A DNA stretch of 64,000 bases from an uncultured Mobiluncus sp. Its GTDB lineage: Bacteria; Actinomycetota; Actinomycetes; Actinomycetales; Actinomycetaceae. The notes beneath the pieces were generated by a model, which was given only the letters and a program-made list of their open reading frames with translations, did not search any database and was not told the origin of the DNA. The translations under genes were made by a program, and so were the position numbers. Where the stretch lies: contig NZ_CAMUES010000004.1 of assembly GCF_947087965.1 (NCBI RefSeq), positions 62,001-126,000 of the forward strand, given 5' to 3'. This document shows, piece by piece, positions 48,029 through 57,540 of the stretch (positions within the stretch are counted from its first letter, which is position 1; the number at the start of each line of letters is the position of its first letter).

Positions 48029-49360
48029 CTATTTCTCTGCCGGATTCGTGGCGCGGGCATGACCTGGGGTTTCGTCAAGTTCATTGACCAGTTCCGTCAT
48101 CCGGTTGAGGGTGTCCCGATATTCCTCACGAGCCACGCCGTGCAGGATTTCCAGCATACGGCGCAGTTGCTCGGGAACGATGACCGCTCCCGCTCCCCAC
48201 ACCGCAATCTCAGTGACCGCTAGTTCCACCAGCTCATCGGCGGTTTGCGGACGGTAAACTAGGCGGATTTTACCCGCTTTGTCAGTCACGTAAGGTACCG
48301 GAGTCTGCCGGGTTACCGCCCGAATCAAGATGGTGTGCAGGGCGTTGATGGCTTCCACCGCGGTTAGGGGGTCGTTGATGCCCGGAGACAGGGCTCGGCT
48401 GGCAATGTCTACAAGTTGGCGGATGCCAAAACCGATGTCTTGACGCAAGGAACGTTGCGGGGAGAGAATCAGGCCTTTTTGGATTTTTGTCAGGGCAGAC
48501 TCATCAACTTCGGCGTAAACCACGCCGACCTGGGTGCCCGCTCCGATATAGGAGCCAACTTGCGTGGTTAGTTCAATAGTGGTGTCAAGCGTTTCTGCCA
48601 GTTTCACCAGGTAAGGGTAGTCGATGTCGCTGAGACGGTCGTCAGCCTGGTCCAACACAATCGAGGTGACGGCACCGTCGCGCGGGGGGTTCCATTCCTG
48701 ATCTCCCTGGCGAGGCTGGATTGTTGAGCCTTCCGGAATCATGCAGTCCATGGTGTCAATAGTGCGTCGCGACAGGTCCCGGATTACGTTTGTGACCCGG
48801 ATGGAGGTGGTGATGTGGTGAATAAAAGCGAGAAAAAATCCCACGCTGAGAATAACCAACAGGAAAGCCAAGCTGGTGGCAATCTGGGGAACGAACCCGG
48901 CATCTGCGTCAGTTTCACTATGCACACAGCGCAACACCGTCAGCGCATAAAGAAACGTTCCGGCAAAGACCCCGAGAGTAATCTGTGTAATCCGTTCTTC
49001 CAGGAAAGATTCCAGAATACGCGGGGTGAACTGATTGGATGCGAGTTGCAACACCACCATAGTTACAGAAAACACCAGGCCAGTAACCGAAATCATGGCG
49101 CTGCTGATAGTGGTGAGCACGCTACGAGCCCCATCGGGACCGCCTTCGAACAGGAACGGTAGGGACTGACCCACCGCCCGATCGATTTGGGGAATGACCA
49201 AACCAGCCACTACTGCCGCAACGCTCAGAGCCAGGGGAATCGCCCAAAATCGCGCCCAAAATTGTTTCCACCAGTTCCAGCGAGGGACTTCTGGCAACCA
49301 GTGGCCATAGACTACGGGTTCATCTTCCGTCTCATTTTTGGATATTTCGGCGTCACTCAC
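48029..49360 (-). CDS. DUF2254 integral membrane protein
   Basis: 443 residues. Four N-terminal transmembrane segments (FWARFWAIPLALSVAAVVAG; ISVTGLVFSVTMVVLQLASN; VFAGTFLYALTVLRCV; SLAFLLVILSVGFFLAFIHH) and a large soluble C-terminal part containing DIASRALSPGINDPLTAVEAI, characteristic of DUF2254. Function unknown. Divergent from deoD. Confidence 0.88.
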   Translation of the reverse strand: MSDAEISKNETEDEPVVYGHWLPEVPRWNWWKQFWARFWAIPLALSVAAVVAGLVIPQIDRAVGQSLPFLFEGGPDGARSVLTTISSAMISVTGLVFSVTMVVLQLASNQFTPRILESFLEERITQITLGVFAGTFLYALTVLRCVHSETDADAGFVPQIATSLAFLLVILSVGFFLAFIHHITTSIRVTNVIRDLSRRTIDTMDCMIPEGSTIQPRQGDQEWNPPRDGAVTSIVLDQADDRLSDIDYPYLVKLAETLDTTIELTTQVGSYIGAGTQVGVVYAEVDESALTKIQKGLILSPQRSLRQDIGFGIRQLVDIASRALSPGINDPLTAVEAINALHTILIRAVTRQTPVPYVTDKAGKIRLVYRPQTADELVELAVTEIAVWGAGAVIVPEQLRRMLEILHGVAREEYRDTLNRMTELVNELDETPGHARATNPAEK

Positions 49361-49514
49361 GATTCCACCCTATCGCAGTATCCGAGTCGAAAGTGAGCTC
49401 ACTTACAGGCTGGAATACCCATCGGTGCAGCCCTAACGGTTTCAATCTGCCCTGACGAAAGCGTAGAGCTATTAAAATTTTTGACTGCAGATTGATTCCC
49501 AACCAGGAGGTTAT

Positions 49515-50237
49515 ATGTCTACCCCTCATATTGCTGCCGAACCCGGGGATTTTGCTCCCGCCGTATTGATGCCCGGCGACCCGAAGCGAGCCGAAAAAAT
49601 CGCCCACACTCTGATGAGTGACGCCAAAATGGTCACCGACGTGCGTTCCATGCTGGGCTTTACCGGCACCTATCAAGGCAAGCCGCTGTCGGTCATGGGG
49701 TCGGGCATGGGGCAACCCTCCCTGACTATCTATGCCACAGAACTGTTCAAGTTCTTTGGTGTTGAGCGCATTATTCGGGTGGGGACCTGCGGTTCTATCT
49801 CTCCCCTGGCGGGGGTCGGGGACACGGTGGTGGCCATGAGTGCCCACACTGATTCTCACATCAACGTGGCGCGTTTCCCCGAGATTGCCTTTGCTCCGTG
49901 TGCTTCGTGGTCCTTGCTTTCAGCCGCCATGAAGGCGGTTGACGAACTGCCCGAGGCTGACCGCGACCGGGTTCACGTCGGGACCGTGTTCTCTGAGGAC
50001 CATTTCTATTTCAAGGTTCCGGGTTTGCTGGAACGCTTGCGCGCCTACGGCACCCTCGCTCTCGAGATGGAAACCGCCGCTCTCTATGGAGTCGCTGCCG
50101 AATTCGGTCGTGAGGCCCTGACGGTGCTGACCGTCTCGGATAGTCTGCTCGACCATTCTCAGGACATGACCCCGCAGGAGCGCGAAACAAAGTTCGCTAA
50201 CGCCCTGACTCTAGCCACCGCGGCCGCCCTGTGCTAA
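49515..50237 (+). CDS. deoD: Purine-nucleoside phosphorylase, DeoD type
   Basis: 240 residues, hexameric DeoD class. Phosphorolysis of (deoxy)purine nucleosides to base and (deoxy)ribose-1-phosphate. MPGDPKRA phosphate loop, GMGQPSLTIYATELF, RVGTCGSI, substrate EMETAALY and catalytic Asp in SDSL. AGGAGG 6 nt before the ATG. With the neighbouring deoA, sugar-phosphate mutase and deoC genes, it forms a nucleoside-salvage region. Confidence 0.95.
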   Translation: MSTPHIAAEPGDFAPAVLMPGDPKRAEKIAHTLMSDAKMVTDVRSMLGFTGTYQGKPLSVMGSGMGQPSLTIYATELFKFFGVERIIRVGTCGSISPLAGVGDTVVAMSAHTDSHINVARFPEIAFAPCASWSLLSAAMKAVDELPEADRDRVHVGTVFSEDHFYFKVPGLLERLRAYGTLALEMETAALYGVAAEFGREALTVLTVSDSLLDHSQDMTPQERETKFANALTLATAAALC

Positions 50238-50298
50238 AGACCCCGCCGCACTAACGGCCTTCTGAACTGGCGGAACTTTCTAAAACTAACGGAACACC

Positions 50299-51585
50299 CT
50301 AGTCAATCCGGTCAATAATCAAAGGCCCCGCCCCGGCAAAGGTGTCCGCGATTTCCCAGCCGCCCTTTAGCGCTGCCAGCGCCCGCTCAAAACGCTGCGG
50401 CTCGTCAGCGTGCAGGGTAAACAGGGTTTGACCTGCTTGTACCCGGTCGCCCGGCTTGGCGTGCAGGGTTATTCCCGCCCCCAAGGACACCGCCTCGCCC
50501 GGACGAGCTCTCCCGGCACCGGTACGCCACGAAGCCACCCCGACCGCCAGCGCGTCCAGGCGGCTCAGCACCCCGCTGCGCTCCGCTTTCACTTCACAAT
50601 GTTCCCGAGCCGAAGCTAGGGGCGCATCGGGGTCCCCGCCCTGGGACCGAATCATTTCCCGCCAAGTGTCCATCGCGGCTCCCGAAGCCAAAGCCGCGCC
50701 CGGATCGGCATCGGGCTGACCCGCGGCCGTCAACATTTCCCGCGCCAAAGCGACTGTGAGCTCCACCACGTCGGCGGGACCCCCGCCTGCCAGGACTTCC
50801 ACCGCTTCGGAGACTTCCCCCGCATTGCCGACTTCCCGGCCTAGTGGAGTCGACATATCGGTGAGCAGGGCCACCGTGTGAGTGCCGGCATCTTTACCCA
50901 AAGCCACCATGGTTTGCGCCAGCTCGCGGGCTTGAGACAGCTCTTTCATAAAAGCCCCGGAACCGACCTTGACGTCCAACACCAGGGCGGCAGCGCCTTC
51001 CGCAATCTTCTTTGACATAATCGAGGAAGCGATGAGCGGGACACAATCAACAGTGCTGGTCACGTCCCGCAACGCATAAAGTTTCCGGTCGGCGGGAGCC
51101 AGCCCTGCCCCGGCCGCACATATGACCGCTCCGCACCCGGTTGCCAGAATCTCGGTAATCCGCTCATTGCTCAGCTCGGCCTGCCAGCCGGGAATGGCCT
51201 CCAGCTTGTCCAAAGTGCCGCCCGTGTGTCCCAAGCCACGCCCGGAAAGCTGCGGTACGGCCACGCCGAAACTTGCCACCAGTGGCGCTAGCGGCAAGGT
51301 AATCTTGTCCCCTACCCCGCCGGTGGAATGTTTATCTGCGGTGGGACGCGGCAGGGAGCCAAAATCCAGGCGTTGCCCGGAGTCAATCATCGCTTGGGTC
51401 CAGTCGAAAATCTCGCGCTGATTCATGCCCTTGAGGAACACCGCCATCGCCAAGGCCGCCATCTGTTCACCGGTAACCCAGCCGCGGGTGAAAGCATCGA
51501 TGACCCACTGAATCTGGGCGGTAGACAGCTCCTGACCATCGCGTTTGGTCCGAATCACATCGACAGCGTCAAAGGGTTCCACCAT
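50299..51585 (-). CDS. deoA: Thymidine phosphorylase
   Basis: 428 residues. KHSTGGVGDKITLPLAPLVAS phosphate-binding motif, SGRGLGHTGGTLDKLEAIPG and the C-terminal PYNP domain. Gives 2-deoxyribose-1-phosphate, which the mutase and deoC convert onward. Convergent with deoD. Confidence 0.93.
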   Translation of the reverse strand: MVEPFDAVDVIRTKRDGQELSTAQIQWVIDAFTRGWVTGEQMAALAMAVFLKGMNQREIFDWTQAMIDSGQRLDFGSLPRPTADKHSTGGVGDKITLPLAPLVASFGVAVPQLSGRGLGHTGGTLDKLEAIPGWQAELSNERITEILATGCGAVICAAGAGLAPADRKLYALRDVTSTVDCVPLIASSIMSKKIAEGAAALVLDVKVGSGAFMKELSQARELAQTMVALGKDAGTHTVALLTDMSTPLGREVGNAGEVSEAVEVLAGGGPADVVELTVALAREMLTAAGQPDADPGAALASGAAMDTWREMIRSQGGDPDAPLASAREHCEVKAERSGVLSRLDALAVGVASWRTGAGRARPGEAVSLGAGITLHAKPGDRVQAGQTLFTLHADEPQRFERALAALKGGWEIADTFAGAGPLIIDRID

Positions 51586-51883
51586 GATTTTCCTTTCCGG
51601 GGCTTTAGCTCAAGATTTCCAGCCCAAAAGATTCCATCCAAGTTTTCCTGAACACGCCCCCAATGACCGAGTATGAACAGCGTCAGCTGCCCAGACCAGC
51701 CAGATTCACCGGCTAGTAATTTACCCAGATTCCGGCGTTTTCGGAGGTGTTTCGCAGGGCGGATTCTGTTCCTCGACCGGTTTGAGCGAAAATGTGCCAC
51801 GGGTTAATTTCTGCATTCCGGGGATATTCTTAGATTTCAGAACATAACATGGGAAAAACATTCGCTTGGAGGGGAACCGGCAG

Positions 51884-53602
51884 ATGCATCAAGACTGGTT
51901 GGAAAATGACCCCGATTCCCGCGACCGGGAAGCCCTGCAACGCCTGCTCGACACGGATAGTTCCGCGGCGAAAGCTGAGCTTGCCGCAGCGTTTGAATCT
52001 GAAATCGCGTTCGGAACTGCCGGTCTGCGCGGGGAAATGGGTCCCGGACCAGCCCGGATGAACACGGCGGTGATTCGCCGCGCCACTTGGGGGCTGGCCG
52101 CTACCCTGCGAGCAGCTGTCGGGAATAACTTCCTGGTGGTGATAGGTTTCGACGCCCGGCACCGTTCCGCCGACTTCGCCCACACGACGGCGGGAGTGAT
52201 TACAGCAGCCGGCGGAAAAGCCCTGCTGATGCCCCATATTTGCCCCACCCCCCTGCTGGCCTACGCGATGGGCCAGTATCATGCTGACGCTGGGGTGATG
52301 GTGACGGCTTCGCACAATCCTGCGAAAGACAACGGTTACAAGGTGTACCTGGGCGGGCGGGTCGTCACCGGTTCGGGTTGTCGGGCACAACTCGTTTCCC
52401 CTTGGGATTCGAGGATTTTTGACCAGATTCAGGCTGCCCCGCCGGCACGTGACGTGCCTTGCGCCGAAACGGGTTGGGATTTCATTGACGAGGATTTGTT
52501 TACCCGCTACATTCAGCGCACGGCGGGCCTGGTTAGCGCCGATTCCCCGCGGGATTTGCGGCTGGTGCTGACTTCGATGCACGGGGTCGGGGCTGAAGTT
52601 TGCGAAGCCGTGTTAGCTCAGGCCGGATTTAGCGAAGTGTTTCCTGTCGCCTCGCAGCGTGAGCCAGACCCGGACTTTCCGACCATTCCGTTCCCCAACC
52701 CGGAGGAAGCCGGGGCTCTCGATATGGCTATGGCGTTGGCTCGCGAAAAACACGCGGATTTGATTGTTGCCAATGACCCGGACGCGGACCGTTGCGCGGC
52801 AGCGATTCCTGACCCGAACGCACCAGGGGGTTGGCGCCAGTTGAGCGGGGACGAAACGGGGGTTTTGCTGGGATACTACCAGTGTCAAGGCCGCCGGGAT
52901 TCGTCAGCCACGGTGGCTCGTTCCCTCGTCTCTGGGGAACTGCTAGACCGGGTGGCCGCGGCCGCCGGGGTCACTCCGATGGTGTCCCTGACGGGTTTTA
53001 AGTGGATTGCCCGCACCCCGGGGCTGATTTTTGGCTATGAGGAAGCCATCGGCAATTGCTGCGATCCCGACAGTGTTCGCGACAAGGACGGTATCAGCGC
53101 CACGGTGAAACTGTGCGAAATCGCAGCCGTTTTGAAAGCGCAGGGTCAAACCATTGACGATAAGCTCAACGAAATCTACCTCGCTCACGGGCTTTATGTC
53201 ACGACACCGCTAACCTTCCGGGTAGCGGATGTGAGCTTGATTAGTGAGGGAATGCGTCGCCTGCGGGCTCGCGGTTTGACGGATTTCGGTGGGGAACCCA
53301 TCGTGTTTAGCCATGACCTGTCCACCAATTCGATGCCTGATGAGCTGCACACCTCCGTGCCGTCAGGGTGGGATTATCTGCAGGAGTTGCCGCCTACGGA
53401 CGCGCTGTTCTTTGGCACTGCTTCCGGATCGCGCGTGGTGGTGCGCCCCTCCGGGACCGAACCAAAGTTAAAGTGCTACCTGCAAGTGGTGATACCAGCA
53501 GTCACCGCCCAGACCCTTGTGACAGCAAAAGCCCAGGCCCACCAACGTTTGGCGGCCATCAAAACGGATTTGCGCGAAGTCCTAGGGTTTGACGCGCCCT
53601 GA
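51884..53602 (+). CDS. Phosphopentomutase/phosphoglucomutase-type phosphohexomutase
   Basis: 572 residues. Alpha-D-phosphohexomutase: MVTASHNPAKDNGYKVYLGG (phosphorylated Ser), NDPDADRCAAAI (metal), GYEEAIGNCCDPDSVRDKDGI (sugar) and RPSGTEPKLKCYL (phosphate). The long PgcA/ManB class can act on glucose-, mannose- or pentose-phosphates. Its location between deoA and deoC suggests that it converts (deoxy)ribose-1-phosphate to the 5-phosphate (no deoB is in the window). ATG 51884 has GGAGGGG 9 nt upstream; TTG 51866 is an alternative. Confidence 0.88.
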   Translation: MHQDWLENDPDSRDREALQRLLDTDSSAAKAELAAAFESEIAFGTAGLRGEMGPGPARMNTAVIRRATWGLAATLRAAVGNNFLVVIGFDARHRSADFAHTTAGVITAAGGKALLMPHICPTPLLAYAMGQYHADAGVMVTASHNPAKDNGYKVYLGGRVVTGSGCRAQLVSPWDSRIFDQIQAAPPARDVPCAETGWDFIDEDLFTRYIQRTAGLVSADSPRDLRLVLTSMHGVGAEVCEAVLAQAGFSEVFPVASQREPDPDFPTIPFPNPEEAGALDMAMALAREKHADLIVANDPDADRCAAAIPDPNAPGGWRQLSGDETGVLLGYYQCQGRRDSSATVARSLVSGELLDRVAAAAGVTPMVSLTGFKWIARTPGLIFGYEEAIGNCCDPDSVRDKDGISATVKLCEIAAVLKAQGQTIDDKLNEIYLAHGLYVTTPLTFRVADVSLISEGMRRLRARGLTDFGGEPIVFSHDLSTNSMPDELHTSVPSGWDYLQELPPTDALFFGTASGSRVVVRPSGTEPKLKCYLQVVIPAVTAQTLVTAKAQAHQRLAAIKTDLREVLGFDAP

Positions 53603-53655
53603 GCCGCGGGTTCGCGGGTCCGACTAGGGCGGTTTCAAAAGGTTTTATGGTCGCT

Positions 53656-54303
53656 TTAGAGCGTTTCCAGGACTTTGCGGGTCCCCGACAGCCCCAGGCG
53701 CGAGGCTCCGGCCTCAACCATCGCGAGGGCTTCGGCTCCCGTGTGGATTCCTCCCGACGCTTTCACTCCCATCGTGTCTGACACGGTTTGGCGCATCAGC
53801 GCTACCGCATGGGTGGATGCCCCGCCAGCGGGGTGGAAGCCGGTGGAGGTTTTCACAAAGTCAGCTCCGGCTGCCTGAGCAGCCTGGCAGCATTTCACAA
53901 TTTCCTCCTCAGTCAGTGCCGCGGACTCGATAATGACTTTCAACAGTTTCGGGGCGGGCACTTCTTTCTTTACCGCCGCGATGTCGGAGCGCACCAGGTC
54001 CCAGCGCCCGTCCTTCACCCAGGACAGATTGACGACCATGTCGACTTCATCTACACCTGCTGCCACAGCTTCACGAGCCTCTACCGCCTTGGTAGTTGTC
54101 GCATGAGCTCCGGAGGGGAAACCACAAACCACGCACAGTTTGAGGGACTCGGGGACCTGGAGAGGCACCTGGCTGGGGGAAACGCACACGGAATATGTCC
54201 CTAACTCAACGGCTTCCGCCACCAGCGCTTCGACTTGGGCACGGGTTGCCTCCGGCTTTAACAAAGTGTGATCAACCATGGCCGCTAACTGCGCTTTTTC
54301 CAT
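53656..54303 (-). CDS. deoC: Deoxyribose-phosphate aldolase
   Basis: 215 residues. DHTLLKPEATRAQV, VDEVDMVVNL and the Schiff-base Lys in FVKTSTGFHPAGG. Cleaves deoxyribose-5-phosphate to glyceraldehyde-3-phosphate and acetaldehyde. ATG 54303 is chosen for GGAGG 5 nt upstream. Confidence 0.95.
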   Translation of the reverse strand: MEKAQLAAMVDHTLLKPEATRAQVEALVAEAVELGTYSVCVSPSQVPLQVPESLKLCVVCGFPSGAHATTTKAVEAREAVAAGVDEVDMVVNLSWVKDGRWDLVRSDIAAVKKEVPAPKLLKVIIESAALTEEEIVKCCQAAQAAGADFVKTSTGFHPAGGASTHAVALMRQTVSDTMGVKASGGIHTGAEALAMVEAGASRLGLSGTRKVLETL

Positions 54304-54426
54304 TGAATCCTCCAAATTCCCGAAATCGCGTTCCAGCGATTATACGCCAAGGCCGTCCCAAACACTCGCCCTGGAGCATTGTACGGGTTGAGCTTTTGGT
54401 AAAATTTGGGGCGGGAAGGAGCACCC

Positions 54427-55167
54427 ATGAAACACTTTATTTTCGCGGTAATCTTGCTGTTAAGCGTGGGTCTGCTGGGAGCATGCACCGGTAGTGGAGA
54501 TGTCACGACGTCCACGGAGGTTACGAAAGCCACAGATATGCCTACCAACACTGCGGACACCCCCGGCGCTTTGCCACCGCTGGTTCAGGTTCGGGGCGAC
54601 GTTTATAAAGACACCGGCTACGTCAATAGCGGGGTGACGTGCGGAACTGCTGACGGCACGATTCGTACCAGTGTAGACGTGACGAAAACCCCCAGCACAG
54701 ATGATGAATCAAACTTCGGGACGGGATTTGAATATCAAACTTGGGAACCCGGCTACCTGAACGTAAAGAGGGGCGAACGCTGGATTCTTTTCCAAGACAT
54801 CGCCATGAACTCGACGCTTATGCCCAAAGGTGTCGCCAACTTCCGCGCTGAAGTCAAGGAAAGCGACACGGATAGGCTCATGGTGCAGATAACTCAAGTG
54901 CCACCGGAATATGCCTGGATCTTTACAAAGGGACAAAAGCAGCCCGAGTTAGACGTGAACAGTCTCAAGCCGATTGCTTTGCCGGTCGATAACTTGGATT
55001 ACACGAAAGACGGGACAACCGTAGACGGCACGGGCCTCACGGGGAAAACCGTCACGGTCTGGTTTGACGGCACCATCAGCGGCACCGAACCCGAAATGTC
55101 CTACCCGGCTAAGCTTGGTCAGGTTTACAAAATCGAAGTCAGAGAGGATACCCAAAAGGGTGCGTAG
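54427..55167 (+). CDS. Putative lipoprotein
   Basis: 246 residues. MKHFIFAVILLLSVGLLGACTGSG is a lipoprotein signal (lipobox LLGAC), then a Thr-rich linker and a beta-rich domain (GYLNVKRGERWILFQDIAM; GKTVTVWFDGTISG). GGAAGGAG precedes ATG 54427. No family recognised. The last 43 bases overlap, on the other strand, a truncated HTH gene, so the C-terminus may have been set by a deletion or rearrangement. Confidence 0.7.
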   Translation: MKHFIFAVILLLSVGLLGACTGSGDVTTSTEVTKATDMPTNTADTPGALPPLVQVRGDVYKDTGYVNSGVTCGTADGTIRTSVDVTKTPSTDDESNFGTGFEYQTWEPGYLNVKRGERWILFQDIAMNSTLMPKGVANFRAEVKESDTDRLMVQITQVPPEYAWIFTKGQKQPELDVNSLKPIALPVDNLDYTKDGTTVDGTGLTGKTVTVWFDGTISGTEPEMSYPAKLGQVYKIEVREDTQKGA

Positions 55168-55241
55168 TCGCTCTTTTCGATTCCAATCTTGGTGAGGCCT
55201 TTTGCGTTGAGCCTGCGCATCAGGCCGTCGTAAGCAATCAT
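55125..55241 (-). pseudogene. Truncated Xre/YozG-like HTH regulator gene
   Basis: 38 codons from an ATG at 55241: MIAYDGLMRRLNAKGLTKIG, then IEKSDYAPFWVSSLTSIL and stop. The first ~20 residues resemble the start of small YozG/Cro-type HTH proteins (MISYDPLWKTLIDKGMKK type); the rest of the HTH is missing and the frame runs into the lipoprotein gene. An operator-like repeat cluster is intact upstream (55258-55322). Probably a remnant after deletion. Confidence 0.45.
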
Positions 55242-55257
55242 CAGCACGCACCCTCTC

Positions 55258-55322
55258 TACCTTTACTTATTATCGTTATTTTCCCCAATAAGTAAAGGTA
55301 AATTTAGCGCAAGTAAAGGTAA
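55258..55322. promoter_or_regulatory. Operator cluster: three AAGTAAAGGTA repeats
   Basis: TACCTTTACTTATT (55258-55271) and AATAAGTAAAGGTA (55287-55300) form a perfect 14-bp inverted repeat with a 15-nt spacer. A third copy, AAGTAAAGGTAA (55311-55322), follows in direct orientation exactly 21 bp after the second. Such phased repeats are typical for autoregulation of small HTH regulators. Confidence 0.65.
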
Positions 55323-55404
55323 CCCCGCCGCGACCACACTTGTGCGATAGTCCTCGCAGAATCCCGAACCGCCCCCCTTGAGCTATAGAAATCGAAATGG
55401 GAAA

Positions 55405-55842
55405 ATGCCACTTGTGAAAGAATTAGCCAATCAGCATAGTAAGGTGTCGCGGTTCGCGACGCTAGCAATCATTGTCATTCTCGGTATTGCCACGTCGGCT
55501 GTTCTATTTAAGGTTCTGGGAGAGCCGGTCATCCCTCGGTGGTGGGCGATCTTTTCTCTCGTAATACTGATAATGGCAAGCGCCCTGGCAGGGAAACAAA
55601 CCGCGAACATAAAACGACCATGGGTTTACTTAGTTGACGTGCTGGTTGCTATGCTTCTCGGAATCGCATTTTTGACATCTCAAGAGAACGAGCCTCTTTC
55701 CGGCTTAGCCGCGTTTGCGTGGAATGTTTTCAGCCTGCTCGTCATCGCTTCCTGTGCCGCACACTACCTAGACAAACGCCACCCGAAAGCTCCAAACGAT
55801 TCCGTGGCTTCCCCCGACCCCGAGGCACCTAGCGAAAACTAG
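55405..55842 (+). CDS. Small four-helix membrane protein of unknown function
   Basis: 145 residues from ATG 55405 (TTG 55378 is an in-frame alternative). Four hydrophobic segments: FATLAIIVILGIATSAVLF, WWAIFSLVILIMASALAG, WVYLVDVLVAMLLGIAFL, AAFAWNVFSLLVIASCAAHY; charged, Pro/Ser-rich tail. No family recognised. Shine-Dalgarno sequence weak. Confidence 0.6.
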   Translation: MPLVKELANQHSKVSRFATLAIIVILGIATSAVLFKVLGEPVIPRWWAIFSLVILIMASALAGKQTANIKRPWVYLVDVLVAMLLGIAFLTSQENEPLSGLAAFAWNVFSLLVIASCAAHYLDKRHPKAPNDSVASPDPEAPSEN

Positions 55843-55887
55843 CACCCCCAGGGGACTGGCTTTCAGGGCGCACCGGCTGGCTCGCGC

Positions 55888-57540
55888 TTAGTGTTCCTGT
55901 TTGTATCCCAGGTAGCCCACAATTCCGTAATCGTCTCCCGAAGAAGTGGCATAAATCCGATGCTGATATTCGATGAAATAAGGGATGTCTTTATATTCCT
56001 GGCTCCACAGTTTCACGAATTCTCCATCCCTCCAGGCAAAGGATGTGAGCTTTATTTCCGCATTTTCCTCTTCGTAATTGCAAGTCTCGAGAATGAAACC
56101 ATTATCGGTACGGTGGACGTCTTGGACATTTCTAAGATCTCCCATCGGCACGGATTTGCCGGTATTGGTATCAAGCAACAGCCCCTTGTTACCCTCCGGG
56201 GCTCCGCCACCGCCGCAGAGGAAGTTCCACCCCCAAATGAACTGTTTATCCGCTCCTAAGGCACAGCCAATTCCGGCATCCTCATTGGTCCACAGTTCCT
56301 GACCGTTAGCAGGATCCAGACGCGTGGACTTCTTCAATTTGTAGTCGTCTGTAAACTCGTAGGAAACCGCCAATACCACCCGTTCATCGTCTGTAATCGT
56401 GAAAAATGCGTTGTCATAAGTCTGGGAAAGCGGCGTGCCTTGTGCGTCCACTATAACCGCATGTTCCACAGAGGTGTCCCCGCCTGTTTCTGTGTAGTAC
56501 TCAACGGCAAAGTTGCCTTTTGCTAACGGCGTGAATGAATAGGAATCTTCCTCCAAGTCCTCAATCGAATCGATGAAAGCTTGTGCAAATGGAGGCTGCG
56601 AACCGTCCTGCAGGTTAAACAGCTGACCCCAGTCTTCACCCTCCCATGTCATCCTGAGCCACCCGGAATCATATTCCCGAACACCGTACCCACAGTCCTC
56701 CACCGACTGACTCCACCGTTTCTTTTCGGTGCGAGCCACCCCGTCGTAACGGGTAAGCTCGCTGTTCTCGCAGGTCACAAGGCTGCCATCCTTCAGTATC
56801 TCCATGAAAGAACTGACTTCATCGGAATTCAGTTCTTTCTTGGTAACAACTTTGCCGTCCTTGGCAGAAATCACGGCATAGTGGGTTGTTGTATCGGAAG
56901 AGCAGCTCATTAGTGCCAAGTTGGAATTTGATTCAGCCTGGTAGGCGAACAAAGCATCATACTCTGAGTCACAATTCAGTGCCTTGATAGCGTCATCACT
57001 GCGCCAGACCTCTTTCTGGGACTTGAGACTAAACGCCCAGACCTCATCTCCGTCCGTAGCCAGCAGTGTGTCCCCAATAAAGGCGTAAAATTTGCCGGGA
57101 TCATTGCCCATGTCTATGAGTTCCGGTTCTTTCTCGGATTGGGTCAGACCGGAAATAACATCGTCTGGGGGCGCGCTCGCAGACCCGCCCGCCGCCTTAG
57201 AGCCACCGGGCAAGGAAAGAACCCCAGTGAACAACAGGATAAAAAGCACCACCGCCAACACCAGAACCAGCGAGACAGCCAAAATACCAATTACCAGCCC
57301 TCGGCGCGACTTAGTCACCGGGGCAGCCGCCAGCTGCCCATTCGCAACCGCGTATCCCGGAGGTGCCTGATAGACCGGCCCATTTGGCGCTGCCGGCTGA
57401 TTCTGGGGTGCCGCCGGCTGGTTTGAGAAAGCGTAGGGCACCGGTACAGGAGCCTGTGGCGGAACGCCGTTTGGCGTTTGTGGCGGTACCCCGTTGGGGA
57501 CGCCGTTGGGAGGAAAACCGGGGTACTGCTCAGAAGTCAT
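55888..57540 (-). CDS. Membrane-anchored PQQ-like beta-propeller protein
   Basis: 550 residues. Cytoplasmic N-terminal ~85 residues of Pro/Asn/Gly-rich repeats (NGVPPQTP, NGVPPQAP), one transmembrane helix (GLVIGILAVSLVLVLAVVLF) near residues 90-115, then an extracellular domain of beta-propeller blades (FYAFIGDTLLATDGDEVWAFSLKSQ; GQELWTNEDAG). Such proteins are often surface scaffolds of unknown role. ATG 57540 is chosen although the frame is open ~280 nt further upstream, because it begins a normal MTSEQYPGFPP start and the upstream part has poor composition. Confidence 0.78.
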   Translation of the reverse strand: MTSEQYPGFPPNGVPNGVPPQTPNGVPPQAPVPVPYAFSNQPAAPQNQPAAPNGPVYQAPPGYAVANGQLAAAPVTKSRRGLVIGILAVSLVLVLAVVLFILLFTGVLSLPGGSKAAGGSASAPPDDVISGLTQSEKEPELIDMGNDPGKFYAFIGDTLLATDGDEVWAFSLKSQKEVWRSDDAIKALNCDSEYDALFAYQAESNSNLALMSCSSDTTTHYAVISAKDGKVVTKKELNSDEVSSFMEILKDGSLVTCENSELTRYDGVARTEKKRWSQSVEDCGYGVREYDSGWLRMTWEGEDWGQLFNLQDGSQPPFAQAFIDSIEDLEEDSYSFTPLAKGNFAVEYYTETGGDTSVEHAVIVDAQGTPLSQTYDNAFFTITDDERVVLAVSYEFTDDYKLKKSTRLDPANGQELWTNEDAGIGCALGADKQFIWGWNFLCGGGGAPEGNKGLLLDTNTGKSVPMGDLRNVQDVHRTDNGFILETCNYEEENAEIKLTSFAWRDGEFVKLWSQEYKDIPYFIEYQHRIYATSSGDDYGIVGYLGYKQEH

